A stretch of DNA of 54,258 bases, from assembly GCA_947625655.1 (NCBI GenBank), contig CANQPD010000003.1, positions 1 through 54,258 of the forward strand, written 5' to 3'. Positions 43,903 to 51,585 of this stretch are shown piece after piece. How positions within the stretch are numbered: position 1 is the first letter of the stretch; every line of letters begins with the position of its first letter. Below the pieces are notes generated by a model. It did no database searches. It saw only the letters and a program-made list of their open reading frames with translations, and had not been told where the DNA came from. Position numbers and translations under genes: made by a program. The DNA comes from an uncultured Dysosmobacter sp. GTDB taxonomy: Bacteria; Bacillota; Clostridia; Oscillospirales; Oscillospiraceae.

Positions 43903-44280
43903 ATGAGCGCAAAGTTCTACATCTGCCGCCACTGCGGCAATCTGGTTGGTGTGATCCATGACTCCGGCGTGCCTATGATGTGCTGCGGCCAGAAAATGGA
44001 GGCTCTGGAGCCCAATACTGTGGAAGCCAGCGGTGAAAAGCATCTGCCTGTGGTCACGGTGGAAGACGGTGCCATCAATGTCAATGTGGGCGCTGTGAAC
44101 CATCCTATGGCTCCCGAACACTTCATTGAGTGGGTCTATCTTCAGACGGAGCGTGGCGGTCAGCGCAAGGCCCTGAAGCCCGGCGATGACCCCAATATCA
44201 CCTTCTCCCTGGGAGATGACAAGGCAGTGGCTGTTTACGCATACTGCAACCTCCACGGTTTGTGGATGACCGAGATCTAA
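43903..44280 (+). CDS. dfx: Desulfoferrodoxin (class II superoxide reductase)
   Basis: A 125-residue 2Fe-type superoxide reductase. The desulforedoxin site is Cys8, Cys11, Cys27, Cys28. The catalytic square-pyramidal iron is bound by His47, His67, His73, Cys115 and His118 (EKHLPV, NHPMAPEH, CNLHG). It reduces superoxide to peroxide without making oxygen; rubrerythrin then removes the peroxide. GGGGGAG precedes the ATG. Confidence 0.95.
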   Translation: MSAKFYICRHCGNLVGVIHDSGVPMMCCGQKMEALEPNTVEASGEKHLPVVTVEDGAINVNVGAVNHPMAPEHFIEWVYLQTERGGQRKALKPGDDPNITFSLGDDKAVAVYAYCNLHGLWMTEI

Positions 44281-44289
44281 AACACTGAG

Positions 44290-44323
44290 ATGATCGCCTG
44301 CCGCTGTTTCGGCAGGCGATCAT
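44290..44323 (+). terminator. Hairpin after desulfoferrodoxin
   Basis: ATGATCGCCTGCCG/CGGCAGGCGATCAT with a 6-nt loop; the T-run is weak (TTTCA). Likely the end of the oxygen-defence operon. Confidence 0.75.
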
Positions 44324-44370
44324 TTCAATGGAGGAATTATGCGGCATATGCCGATTCCATTCATTTGCAT

Positions 44371-44514
44371 ATGATTCAGGAATCTCTGTGGCAATCGGTC
44401 AATACGATCCATCTGCTTGCAGCATTAGCCGAAGAGGAGAGTTCCTCCGAAGATGTGAAAGAAACACAGCGGATGATCTGTGCAGAGTGCGAGAAAATCC
44501 AACAGCAATTATAA
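44371..44514 (+). CDS. Possible 47-residue protein or gene remnant
   Basis: A frame MIQESLWQSVNTIHLLAALA followed by an acidic helix and ICAECEKIQQQL. A good GGAGG lies at about 44329 but drives a different, 11-codon frame. This looks like a small gene damaged near its start, or a chance frame. A weak terminator-like hairpin (AAGGCGGCT...AGCTGCCTTTTT) follows at about 44535-44565. Confidence 0.3.
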   Translation: MIQESLWQSVNTIHLLAALAEEESSSEDVKETQRMICAECEKIQQQL

Positions 44515-44635
44515 ACCTGTTTGGCTCCTTTAAGGCGGCTTCGCGCAGCGGAGCTGCCTTTTTGTGATATCGTCACGGAAGCATCGGTTATTTGTGGTAT
44601 ACTGATTACAATAAGAGCAAAAGGAGCGATAAGTG

Positions 44636-45901
44636 ATGTCGATTTTGAATATGAATGCAGAAAGTTATCGGAAGTTCACGCAGGCGGAGCAGCCTGTTCT
44701 AATTGAATTCTCAGCCCCCTGGTGTGTATATTGCCGCCGTCTGGCTCCAGCATTGGAGAGTGTTACGGAGGAGTACCGGGATACGCTGGTGTTTGGCGCG
44801 GTCAACATTGATGACGAGCCGGAATTGGCTCGGTCCGAGGAGATCGAAGTTGTCCCCACTTTGCTGATCTATCAGAACGGACAGGTTCTTGGCTCTATCG
44901 TAGCCCCGGAATCCAGAGCACAGCTGGTGGCTTTCATTGAGGAAACCTTGCAGCACCGCGAGCAGGAGGCGAATGTTACGGAACATATCTATGATATGAT
45001 CGTGGTGGGCGGCGGTCCCGGTGGCTATGCCGCAGCGCTTTATGCTGCCAGAGCCGGATTGGACACGGTGGTTTTGGAGAAACTGTCTGCCGGCGGGCAG
45101 ATGGCGCTGACGCAGCAGATCGACAACTATCCCGGCTTTGAGGATGGCATCGACGGCTTTTCTCTGGGAGAGAAAATGAAGCGTGGTACAGAGCGGTTTG
45201 GCGTAGAGACAAAGCTTACCGAAGTGCTGTCACTCGACCTGTCCGGTACTGTGAAGAAAGCAGAGACCAGTGAAGGTCCCTTGTTTGCCAGAACCATTGT
45301 GGTGGCCACCGGTGCCGGCCCCAGAGAACTGGGGATTGAGAGCGAGCAAGAACTGATTGGCAAAGGCGTCAACTACTGTGCGGCTTGTGACGGAATGTTC
45401 TACAAGAACAAAACTGTAATCATCGCAGGTGGCGGGAATACCGCTGCGGCAGACGCTCTGATTCTCTCCCGCATTTGCAAAAAGGTAATTGTTGTTCATC
45501 GCAGAGACACCTTGCGGGCAACCAAGATCTACCATGAACCGTTGATGAAAGCGGAGAATGTGGAATTCCGATGGGACAGCGAGATTATTGAGCTGCTTCA
45601 CGACGAAAAGGTGATCGGTATCCGACTGCGGAATGTGAAAACCGGAGAGGAGATCACTCTGGCCTGTGACGGTGTGTTTGTCAGCATTGGAAGGAAACCT
45701 TCCAGTGAATTGGTGAAAGATCAGGTTGAGGTTGATCCAGCAGGTTATATCATTGCAGATGAGAGTACCCGCACCAACATTCCCGGCGTATTCGCTGTGG
45801 GTGATGTTCGTACAAAGGCATTACGGCAGGTTGTGACCGCCGTGGCCGATGGAGCAACCGCTGTGCACTATGCAGAAGAATATTTGGCAGGAGGAATGTG
45901 A
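44636..45901 (+). CDS. trxB: Thioredoxin-thioredoxin reductase fusion
   Basis: A 421-residue fusion. Residues 1-110 are thioredoxin with the unusual active site WCVYC (Cys30, Cys33) in place of CGPC. From about 118 follows a low-molecular-weight thioredoxin reductase: FAD loop VVGGGPGGYAAALYAARAG, redox pair CAACDG (Cys248, Cys251), NADPH loop GGGNTAAADAL and a closing GDVRTKALRQVVTA. Tethering gives direct NADPH-to-dithiol transfer. AAGGAG precedes the ATG. Followed by DUF6132, CcdA and a TlpA-like gene with tight spacing. Confidence 0.94.
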   Translation: MSILNMNAESYRKFTQAEQPVLIEFSAPWCVYCRRLAPALESVTEEYRDTLVFGAVNIDDEPELARSEEIEVVPTLLIYQNGQVLGSIVAPESRAQLVAFIEETLQHREQEANVTEHIYDMIVVGGGPGGYAAALYAARAGLDTVVLEKLSAGGQMALTQQIDNYPGFEDGIDGFSLGEKMKRGTERFGVETKLTEVLSLDLSGTVKKAETSEGPLFARTIVVATGAGPRELGIESEQELIGKGVNYCAACDGMFYKNKTVIIAGGGNTAAADALILSRICKKVIVVHRRDTLRATKIYHEPLMKAENVEFRWDSEIIELLHDEKVIGIRLRNVKTGEEITLACDGVFVSIGRKPSSELVKDQVEVDPAGYIIADESTRTNIPGVFAVGDVRTKALRQVVTAVADGATAVHYAEEYLAGGM

Positions 45902-45902
45902 G

Positions 45903-46112
45903 ATGAAAAAAAGCAAAAAGTGGCTGAAGCCAGTTCTTTTTACCGCAGGTGGCGCATTGATTGGCCTCGCATATTATTGCTTTGTCGGATGCTCCACCGG
46001 AGCCTGCCCACTGACCGCTAACCCATTCATCACGATGGCGTATATGGGCCTGGTTGGCTGGCTGCTGTCCGGTGTTTTCGGAAAGGAATGTGAGAGCAGA
46101 TGCAATATGTAA
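45903..46112 (+). CDS. DUF6132 small membrane protein
   Basis: A 69-residue protein with two membrane segments (about 8-27 and 41-58) and the family's FVGCSTGACPLTANPFITMAY segment, whose Cys pair could exchange disulfides. GGAGG upstream overlaps the end of the trxB fusion. It overlaps ccdA by 13 nt. Always near redox transport genes in my experience of the family, but its job is unknown. Confidence 0.85.
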   Translation: MKKSKKWLKPVLFTAGGALIGLAYYCFVGCSTGACPLTANPFITMAYMGLVGWLLSGVFGKECESRCNM

Positions 46113-46762
46113 TATCCTTCCTGGAAGGCATCATCACGTTCATCTCTCCCTGTCTGCTGCCCATGCTGCCCATATATATCTCTTACTTCGCAGGCGGTGG
46201 AGAGCGCAGCACAGGAAAGACACTTGTAGGCGCCGTTGGCTTTGTTACTGGCTTTACCGCCGTTTTTGTGACCATGGGCGCTCTGGCAGGCACCGTTGGC
46301 AGCTTCCTGCGGGAATACCAAACCGCAGTGAATATCATTTCCGGCTTGGTGGTGATTTTCTTTGGACTGAACTTCTTGGGCGTTTTTAAGCTGAATCTGT
46401 TCAAAGGCAGCAACCGGTCTGTGGATACCGGAAATATGAATTTCTTTTCAGCATTGCTCTTTGGCGTGATCTTTTCTCTGGGCTGGACGCCCTGCGTGGG
46501 GGTTTTCCTGGGCTCTGCGCTGATGCTGGCCTCTCAGCAGGGGCATGTGGCGGAAGGGATGTTAATGCTCCTTGCCTATTCTCTGGGTCTGGGGATTCCT
46601 TTCCTTCTCAGCGCCGTGCTGATCGACTATTTGAAGTCGGCTTTCAACTGGATCAAAGGTCACTACCGGGCCATTAACCTTGCCTGCGGCGTTTTTCTGG
46701 TGCTGGTTGGTATCCTGATGGCCACCGGGACTCTTGGGCGGCTTCTGAGTTTGCTCAGCTAA
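46100..46762 (+). CDS. ccdA: CcdA-type transmembrane thiol transporter
   Basis: A 220-residue, six-helix membrane protein of the DsbD/CcdA family. The redox Cys pair is Cys18 (ITFISPCLLPMLP) and Cys132 (LGWTPCVG). It takes electrons from cytoplasmic thioredoxin and gives them to a partner outside. Here the partner on both sides is encoded beside it: the Trx-TrxR fusion upstream and the TlpA-like protein 9 nt downstream. Confidence 0.93.
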   Translation: MQYVISFLEGIITFISPCLLPMLPIYISYFAGGGERSTGKTLVGAVGFVTGFTAVFVTMGALAGTVGSFLREYQTAVNIISGLVVIFFGLNFLGVFKLNLFKGSNRSVDTGNMNFFSALLFGVIFSLGWTPCVGVFLGSALMLASQQGHVAEGMLMLLAYSLGLGIPFLLSAVLIDYLKSAFNWIKGHYRAINLACGVFLVLVGILMATGTLGRLLSLLS

Positions 46763-46771
46763 GGAGGTACT

Positions 46772-47374
46772 ATGAAAAACAAGAAAACTGTTATGATCAT
46801 TCTGCTTGTCTTTGCCCTGATATTGAGCGGCGCCAGTGTGCTTTACAACCGTTTGGGGCGAGACATGGCTCCCGAGCAGCTGGCAGAGCAGGCACAGGCG
46901 TCAAAGCCTGCATCTGATGATTCAGCCGGTTCCGGGGAATCTGAACCGGAAAAAGTGCTTGCCCCGGATTTCACGGTATATGATTTGGAGGGGAATGAGG
47001 TACATCTGTCGGACTTCATCGGGAAACCCGTCATCCTGAATTTCTGGGCCAGCTGGTGCGGCCCTTGCAAGATGGAGATGCCGGACTTCCACGAAAAGTA
47101 TTTGGAGCTTGGAAATGAGATCCACTTTCTCATGATCAACATGACAGACGGCTCCAGAGAAACCGTGGACAGCGCGTCAAAATTTATTGCAGAGCAGGAA
47201 TATACATTCCCTGTATTTTACGATACGGAGTCGGATGCATCTGCGGCCTATGGGGTTTATTCCCTGCCAACCACCTTTTTTATTGATGCAGAAGGGTATG
47301 CAATTGCGCAGGCTACAGGTGCGATCAATATAAAAATATTAGACAAAGGTATTGAAATGATTTTTCAAGAATAA
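46772..47374 (+). CDS. TlpA/ResA-like membrane-anchored thioredoxin
   Basis: A 200-residue protein with an N-terminal signal anchor (about 7-25), a Ser/Pro-rich linker and a redoxin domain from about 60 with WASWCGPCKME (Cys96, Cys99) and cis-Pro in YSLPTTFFID. It should reduce disulfides on the outer face, fed by CcdA. No cytochrome c genes are present, so protection or reduction of surface proteins is more likely than cytochrome maturation. Confidence 0.92.
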   Translation: MKNKKTVMIILLVFALILSGASVLYNRLGRDMAPEQLAEQAQASKPASDDSAGSGESEPEKVLAPDFTVYDLEGNEVHLSDFIGKPVILNFWASWCGPCKMEMPDFHEKYLELGNEIHFLMINMTDGSRETVDSASKFIAEQEYTFPVFYDTESDASAAYGVYSLPTTFFIDAEGYAIAQATGAINIKILDKGIEMIFQE

Positions 47375-47506
47375 TTTAGCGCCGCTTGTCATGTTATCAT
47401 TAATTATAAATCTGTGGTGCAGGTTGCAAGGAGTTGATCCCCGGCACATTTTTCGGCAGTCACTCATATTCTGGCTGAATCGCTTTTACTTCCTCCTCAC
47501 GATTGA

Positions 47507-47538
47507 GAACGCCGCCCGTTCGGGCAGCGTTCTTTTTT
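47507..47538 (+). terminator. Intrinsic terminator at the island's right side
   Basis: GAACGC...GCGTTC stem with inner GC pairing, followed by TTTTTT. It is 130 bp beyond the TlpA-like gene; the bases between show no gene. Confidence 0.8.
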
Positions 47539-47619
47539 GTCGGCCTTTATTCTAAAAACAACGGCATGGGGATGTGGGCAGAAGGCCTTAACGAGCTCAT
47601 TTAAGCCTGCTATTCTTGC

Positions 47620-47640
47620 GGTGACTAATTGAGATTAAAT
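47620..47640 (+). repeat. Arm-type repeat near the right island end
   Basis: GGTGACTAATTGAGATTAAA plus T: 19 of 21 bases match the copy at 33078-33098, same orientation. Confidence 0.75.
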
Positions 47641-47695
47641 GAGGGCATCAACCTCTCAAATCCTTGCAGCGCAACGGTTTCCCTATTTTGACGGG

Positions 47696-47752
47696 AAGAA
47701 GTACGGCCTCAAGGCCGCAAGACGCGCGCCGCAGTTCTCCAAGCGCTGATTT
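47696..47752 (+). other. Right attachment site: duplicate of the rpsI 3' end
   Basis: Encodes [17 protein letters not shown] and stop, the same as the end of rpsI, but with six synonymous base changes over 57 bp. The last 21 bp are identical to 32874-32894. It has no upstream S9 coding sequence, so it is not a working gene. Most simply it is the host's original gene end displaced by insertion (attR). Confidence 0.85.
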
Positions 47753-47812
47753 GGTTTTTTCCATCTATCAGGAAAGCCGCCCAAATAGAGCGTTGAGTTC
47801 GGGAAATATCGC

Positions 47813-47861
47813 GTAGGGGCGAATATCATTCGCCCGCGGACGGCTGATAGCCGCCCCTACG
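47813..47861. repeat. Two REP palindromes in inverted orientation
   Basis: GTAGGGGCGAAT...ATTCGCCCG at 47813-47836 and its relative ending GCCGCCCCTACG at 47837-47861 form a back-to-back pair (REPIN-like). Same family as the copies in the RAYT gene. Bases 47753-47812 and 47862-47928 show nothing else. Confidence 0.85.
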
Positions 47862-47951
47862 AATATTCTTGAAAGCAGCGCCCTTAATTTTTGCCCCGTC
47901 TCCGACAGGTCATTTCTGTCCAAAGGCGTTTTTCAAAATTTCAAAAACGCA

Positions 47952-47983
47952 CAGGAGCGGCGCCCATCAAGGCGCCGCTCCTG
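47952..47983 (-). terminator. Terminator of the peptide-binding lipoprotein gene
   Basis: CAGGAGCGGCGCC/GGCGCCGCTCCTG with a 6-nt loop; on the minus strand TGCGTTTTT follows. A second AT-rich hairpin, GCGTTTTT/AAAAACGC, lies just beyond. Confidence 0.8.
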
Positions 47984-47997
47984 TTATCTGATTCCTT

Positions 47998-49671
47998 TTA
48001 AGTCGTCCTTGTCATCACGCCGGAGAAGCAGAACCAGCCCCGGGCGTCCCGGAAGGCCCCGGTCAGGCCGTCCCGCAGCTCCCAGGCGGTGCCGCGGGTG
48101 TACAGCGGCCCCAGGACATCGTCCATCAGCAGCAGTTCCTCCGCATCGTGGAGGCAGCCCATCCGGGCCGTGCCGTCGGCGGCGTTGGCAATGATCGTCA
48201 TTAAGGTGTCATACGCACTGTTCTCATAGCCGACCACATTATCCTGGCTGTCGGAGGTCCAGTCCATCAGGAAGCACTCCGCGTCGTTTCCCGCCGCGTC
48301 CAGATCCACGCCGGCCAGCATGTAGTCGCCGGTGCGCAGAGCGGCCCACAGTTCCTGCTCTGTCATCCCCCGGGGCGTCACCTGGATGGCAAGGACATCC
48401 TGCCACTGCTGGCACAGCGCCAGGGCCACCAGGCCGTTGGTCCCCTCGTCCACATACAGGTATTCCAACTGGCCAAGATCTGTGCCTCTGTCATATCCCG
48501 CCTCCTCCAGGAGGGCCTTGGCCTGGGCGCAGCGGTCATCATAGGTCTCCGGGTCGTTATCCAAAAGCGCCCCGCCGACAGCGCGGAAGTCACCCGTCTC
48601 ATTTTCCGGCACGCCGGAGGGCACCAGCCCCTCTGCCGCCCGGGCCGTAACGCCGGCGATCTGCGCCAGCGCATTTCTGTCCACCGCCAGATTCATCGCC
48701 TGCCGGATCAAAACGTCGGAGAACAGATCCTGCCTGCAGTTGAACAGCACCGTATAGGCGCCCAGTTCCGGCACGGCGCTCCAGTTCTCGTCCGCGGCCA
48801 GCTCCGCCAGCCGCTCCTCAGTCAGCGTACAAACGGCGTCCACCGTCTTTCCCTCATACAGCATTTCCGCCTCCGCCGCATCGGCGAAGTGGAATGTCAG
48901 ATCCCTGGGGCCGTTCTGGTCTCCATAATACCGCTCGTTGGCAGACACCGTCAGCGACATGCCCACCTCATAGCCGGTGGCCAGATAGGGGCCGTTGGTC
49001 ACCAGCGCCGTTGGGTCGGCCCACCAGGGGTCCGCAGCGGCGTCTGTGTCCTCCGAAGACTGGACGGCGACGCTTTTCAGCCGCTGCACCACGTCCTTTC
49101 GCAGCGGCATGGTGGCGGGCGAGGTGCAGACCTCCTTCAAAAACCAGTCGTATGTGCCGTTCAGCACCACCACCAGGGTGGTGTCGTTCTTCGCGCTCAC
49201 CTGCAGAAGCTCCATGTCGCCGGCGACACGGGCCTCGTCATACCCGCTGACCACGGACAGCAGCTCCGCATAGGGCGAATGGCTGGCGGGATCCGCCAGC
49301 CGCTGCCAGGCATACACGAAATCAGAGGCCTTCACGCTCTGTCCGTCGGACCATTTGGCGCTGCGGAGACGGAAGGTATAGGTCACCGTGCCGTCGTGGT
49401 TTTCCTCCTGGTCCACGCTTTTGGCCATTCCGGGGACCACCGCGGTGCTGCCGGAGCCATCCGCCGTCACCCGCATGAGATTTTCATACAGATGGACCAG
49501 GATCGTCTGGTCGCCGGTGCTCTCGGCATAGATCGGGTCCAGCGTCTCCAGCGCGGCGCCGGCGCATACGGAGAGGGAGAGGCCCTCCCCGGCCTTGCTG
49601 CAGCCCGCCAGCATGGAAACACACAGCGCTGCCGGCAGCAGCAGCGCCGCCAGTCGTTTAAATCGCGGCAT
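47998..49671 (-). CDS. Peptide/oligopeptide ABC-transporter substrate-binding lipoprotein
   Basis: A 557-residue SBP_bac_5 protein. Lipobox SMLAGC with Cys near residue 22, then LETLDPIYAESTGDQTILVHLYENL, the family's opening, and YTFRLRSAKWSDGQSVKASDFVYAWQRL split by a loop. It catches peptides outside for an ABC importer. No permease or ATPase genes are adjacent in the window, so it is an orphan receptor or serves a distant transporter. AAAGGAG precedes the ATG at 49671. First chromosomal gene after the island. Confidence 0.92.
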   Translation of the reverse strand: MPRFKRLAALLLPAALCVSMLAGCSKAGEGLSLSVCAGAALETLDPIYAESTGDQTILVHLYENLMRVTADGSGSTAVVPGMAKSVDQEENHDGTVTYTFRLRSAKWSDGQSVKASDFVYAWQRLADPASHSPYAELLSVVSGYDEARVAGDMELLQVSAKNDTTLVVVLNGTYDWFLKEVCTSPATMPLRKDVVQRLKSVAVQSSEDTDAAADPWWADPTALVTNGPYLATGYEVGMSLTVSANERYYGDQNGPRDLTFHFADAAEAEMLYEGKTVDAVCTLTEERLAELAADENWSAVPELGAYTVLFNCRQDLFSDVLIRQAMNLAVDRNALAQIAGVTARAAEGLVPSGVPENETGDFRAVGGALLDNDPETYDDRCAQAKALLEEAGYDRGTDLGQLEYLYVDEGTNGLVALALCQQWQDVLAIQVTPRGMTEQELWAALRTGDYMLAGVDLDAAGNDAECFLMDWTSDSQDNVVGYENSAYDTLMTIIANAADGTARMGCLHDAEELLLMDDVLGPLYTRGTAWELRDGLTGAFRDARGWFCFSGVMTRTT

Positions 49672-49846
49672 AAAACGCGCTCCTTTCAAGGGGGGATGAA
49701 AAAACAAGTGCCGCTACTGGGCAGCACTGTTCACGCAAATCATACCAGTATTATAGAGACTTTCCGGGCCTTTGTAAAGGCGGGCGGCGCAAAAAAGTAA
49801 CAAAAAATTACAAGTTTAAGAGTTTGTTCATATCTGGTCAGGCAGA

Positions 49847-49880
49847 CAAAAATCGGGACAGGCGGTGCCTGTCCCGATTT
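49847..49880. terminator. Bidirectional-type terminator after the helicase gene
   Basis: AAAATCGGGACAGGC/GCCTGTCCCGATTTT with a GGT loop, just past the helicase stop. Confidence 0.88.
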
Positions 49881-49892
49881 TGGCTGTTGATC

Positions 49893-51047
49893 TCAGGCGG
49901 GAGACAGCTTCCCGTTTTCGTCGAACTTCACCGGCGTGATCTCGTTCCGCGTCTTTTCCGCAATGTCGTCAATCCGGATCTTGGAGGGGAAATCCGCGAC
50001 GAAGGTCACAGCGATGCCCTGGCGCTTTGCCCGGCCGGTGCGGCCGATGCGGTGGACATAGTCCTGGTTCTCGTCGGGAACGTCGCAGTTGAACACGATG
50101 TCCACATCATCCACGTCGATGCCCCGGGCGGCCACGTCGGTGGAGACGAACACCCGCAGCTTCCCCTGGCGGAACTGCTCCATCACCTGCTCCCGGCGCT
50201 TCTGGGGGATGTCGCCGTGGATGCACTCCGCGTCGATGCCCCGCATCTGGAGGAACTTGGTGATCCGCTCCGTGGAACCCTTGGTGTTGCAGAATGCCAT
50301 GCAGCGGTCAAATCCGGTCTCCTCCAGGATCCTGGCAATGGCGTCGGCCTTGCCGTCGTGGGTGACCTCCATGCGGAACTGCTTGATGTCCGGCTTGTTC
50401 TGCTCATCCTCCCGGACGGTGATCTCCGCCGCGTCCCGCTGATAGACCCAGGCGATGTCCATGACCTCCCGGGAGATGGTGGCGGAGAAAAGGCCCAGGT
50501 TCTTCCGCTTGTTCATTTTGTCCAGCAGACGGGTGACATCGTGGATGAAGCCCATGTCCAGCATCCGGTCCGCCTCGTCCAGCACCACGGTCTGGGCGGT
50601 CTCCACCCGGACGGTCCGGCGCTTCATGTGGTCGCTGAGGCGGCCGGGGGTGGCCACCACGATCTGGGGCCGCTTTTTCAGCGCGTCGATCTGCCTGCCG
50701 ATGGGCTGGCCGCCGTACAGGCACACGCAGCGGACGCCGGGCTTGTAGGCGGACAGATCCCGGATCTCGTCGGTGATCTGGATGGCCAGCTCCCGGGTGG
50801 GGGCCAGGATCACCGCCTGGACGCTCTCGTCCTCCGGGTCGGTGTGCTCCACGATGGGGATGCCGTAGGCAAAGGTCTTACCGGTGCCGGTGGGGGCCTT
50901 GGCGATCACGTCCTGCCAGGCCATCATCGGCGGGATGCAGCCCGCCTGGACCGGCGTGGACACCTCGATATCGCGCTGCCCGATGGCGCGCATGATCTCC
51001 GGCGACAGGCCCAGGCTGTCAAACCGGACACCTTGTGTGATTTCCAT
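49893..51047 (-). CDS. DEAD-box RNA helicase
   Basis: A 384-residue, two-domain helicase. Q-motif F..LGLSPEIMRAI, Walker A APTGTGKT near 52, PTRELA, DEADRML near 155, SAT in LFSATIS, and motif VI HRIGRTGRA near 330. It ends soon after the second RecA domain, so it lacks the C-terminal RNA-binding extension of DbpA or CshA; a minimal helicase for ribosome or mRNA work is likely. It stands alone between terminators. Confidence 0.93.
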   Translation of the reverse strand: MEITQGVRFDSLGLSPEIMRAIGQRDIEVSTPVQAGCIPPMMAWQDVIAKAPTGTGKTFAYGIPIVEHTDPEDESVQAVILAPTRELAIQITDEIRDLSAYKPGVRCVCLYGGQPIGRQIDALKKRPQIVVATPGRLSDHMKRRTVRVETAQTVVLDEADRMLDMGFIHDVTRLLDKMNKRKNLGLFSATISREVMDIAWVYQRDAAEITVREDEQNKPDIKQFRMEVTHDGKADAIARILEETGFDRCMAFCNTKGSTERITKFLQMRGIDAECIHGDIPQKRREQVMEQFRQGKLRVFVSTDVAARGIDVDDVDIVFNCDVPDENQDYVHRIGRTGRAKRQGIAVTFVADFPSKIRIDDIAEKTRNEITPVKFDENGKLSPA

Positions 51048-51322
51048 AATGCGTTTCCTCTTTTTGACGAAATATTGCTTTTATTATACCCGGAAAACGG
51101 GCGCTTGTAAAGCAAAACGGCAGGATGCGGCGCTTTCGCGGGCTTTTTTATCGGAAATCCGAAAATTTAGTAAATTTCTGCATAAAAGCAAGTTTATCTC
51201 CCGCTTTTTTGTGGAAAAAGTGATATTTTTGTAGTAAAATTATGTATTGCCCCCGCATAGAATTCTCGTTTTTATGCTAGATTGTGTACAGGAAGACTTT
51301 TCTCTAAACGGAGGTGACCAAC

Positions 51323-51538
51323 GTGGATGAGATGGCCTATGTGCGCATTCTGCGCGACCTGCGGGAGGACGCCGACAAGACGCAGACCCAGATCGCCGAA
51401 GTCCTCGGAACTTCCCAGACCATGTATGCCCGATACGAACGCGGGGCCAACGAGTTGCCCATCCACCATCTGATCACACTCAGCAAGTATTACGGTGTTA
51501 CCACTGATTATCTGCTGGGACTCAGTAAAGAACGGTAA
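51323..51538 (+). CDS. Small XRE-family HTH regulator
   Basis: A 71-residue Cro/C1-type repressor: RILRDLREDADKTQTQIAEV, GTSQTMYARYERGANELPIHHL and YYGVTTDYLLGL. The start is GTG at 51323, five bases after GGAGGTGA; the GTG inside the ribosome site is excluded. A monocistronic unit with a terminator directly after the stop. Related in build to the XRE gene at 10527-10751; targets unknown. Confidence 0.85.
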   Translation: MDEMAYVRILRDLREDADKTQTQIAEVLGTSQTMYARYERGANELPIHHLITLSKYYGVTTDYLLGLSKER

Positions 51539-51539
51539 A

Positions 51540-51571
51540 ACCCCGGACAGGGCAGCCTGTCCGGGGTTTCC
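51540..51571. terminator. Bidirectional terminator
   Basis: AACCCCGGACAGG/CCTGTCCGGGGTT stem immediately after the XRE stop, followed by a short T-run; it can also serve the convergent sigma-factor operon. Confidence 0.85.
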
Positions 51572-51585
51572 TGTTTTGATCCGGC

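Larger units (their letters stand above)
32874..47752. mobile_element. Integrated island at the rpsI 3' end carrying a redox cassette
   Basis: Bounded by rpsI-end repeats and by inward-lying arm repeats on both sides. The left 2.5 kb is visibly more AT-rich than the flanks and carries an excisionase-like gene, small genes of conjugative-element type, and primase and integrase fragments. The remainder is a compact set of oxygen- and sulfur-stress genes. No full integrase, relaxase, coupling protein or conjugation genes remain, so the element is probably immobile or needs help in trans. Integrases acting at the rpsI 3' end are known from streptococcal integrative elements. Confidence 0.8.

Noticed and set aside
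47696..47752. Second rpsI pseudogene from random duplication
   Set aside because: Only the last 17 codons are present, changes are purely synonymous, and arm repeats and mobility genes mark the span as an integrated element.
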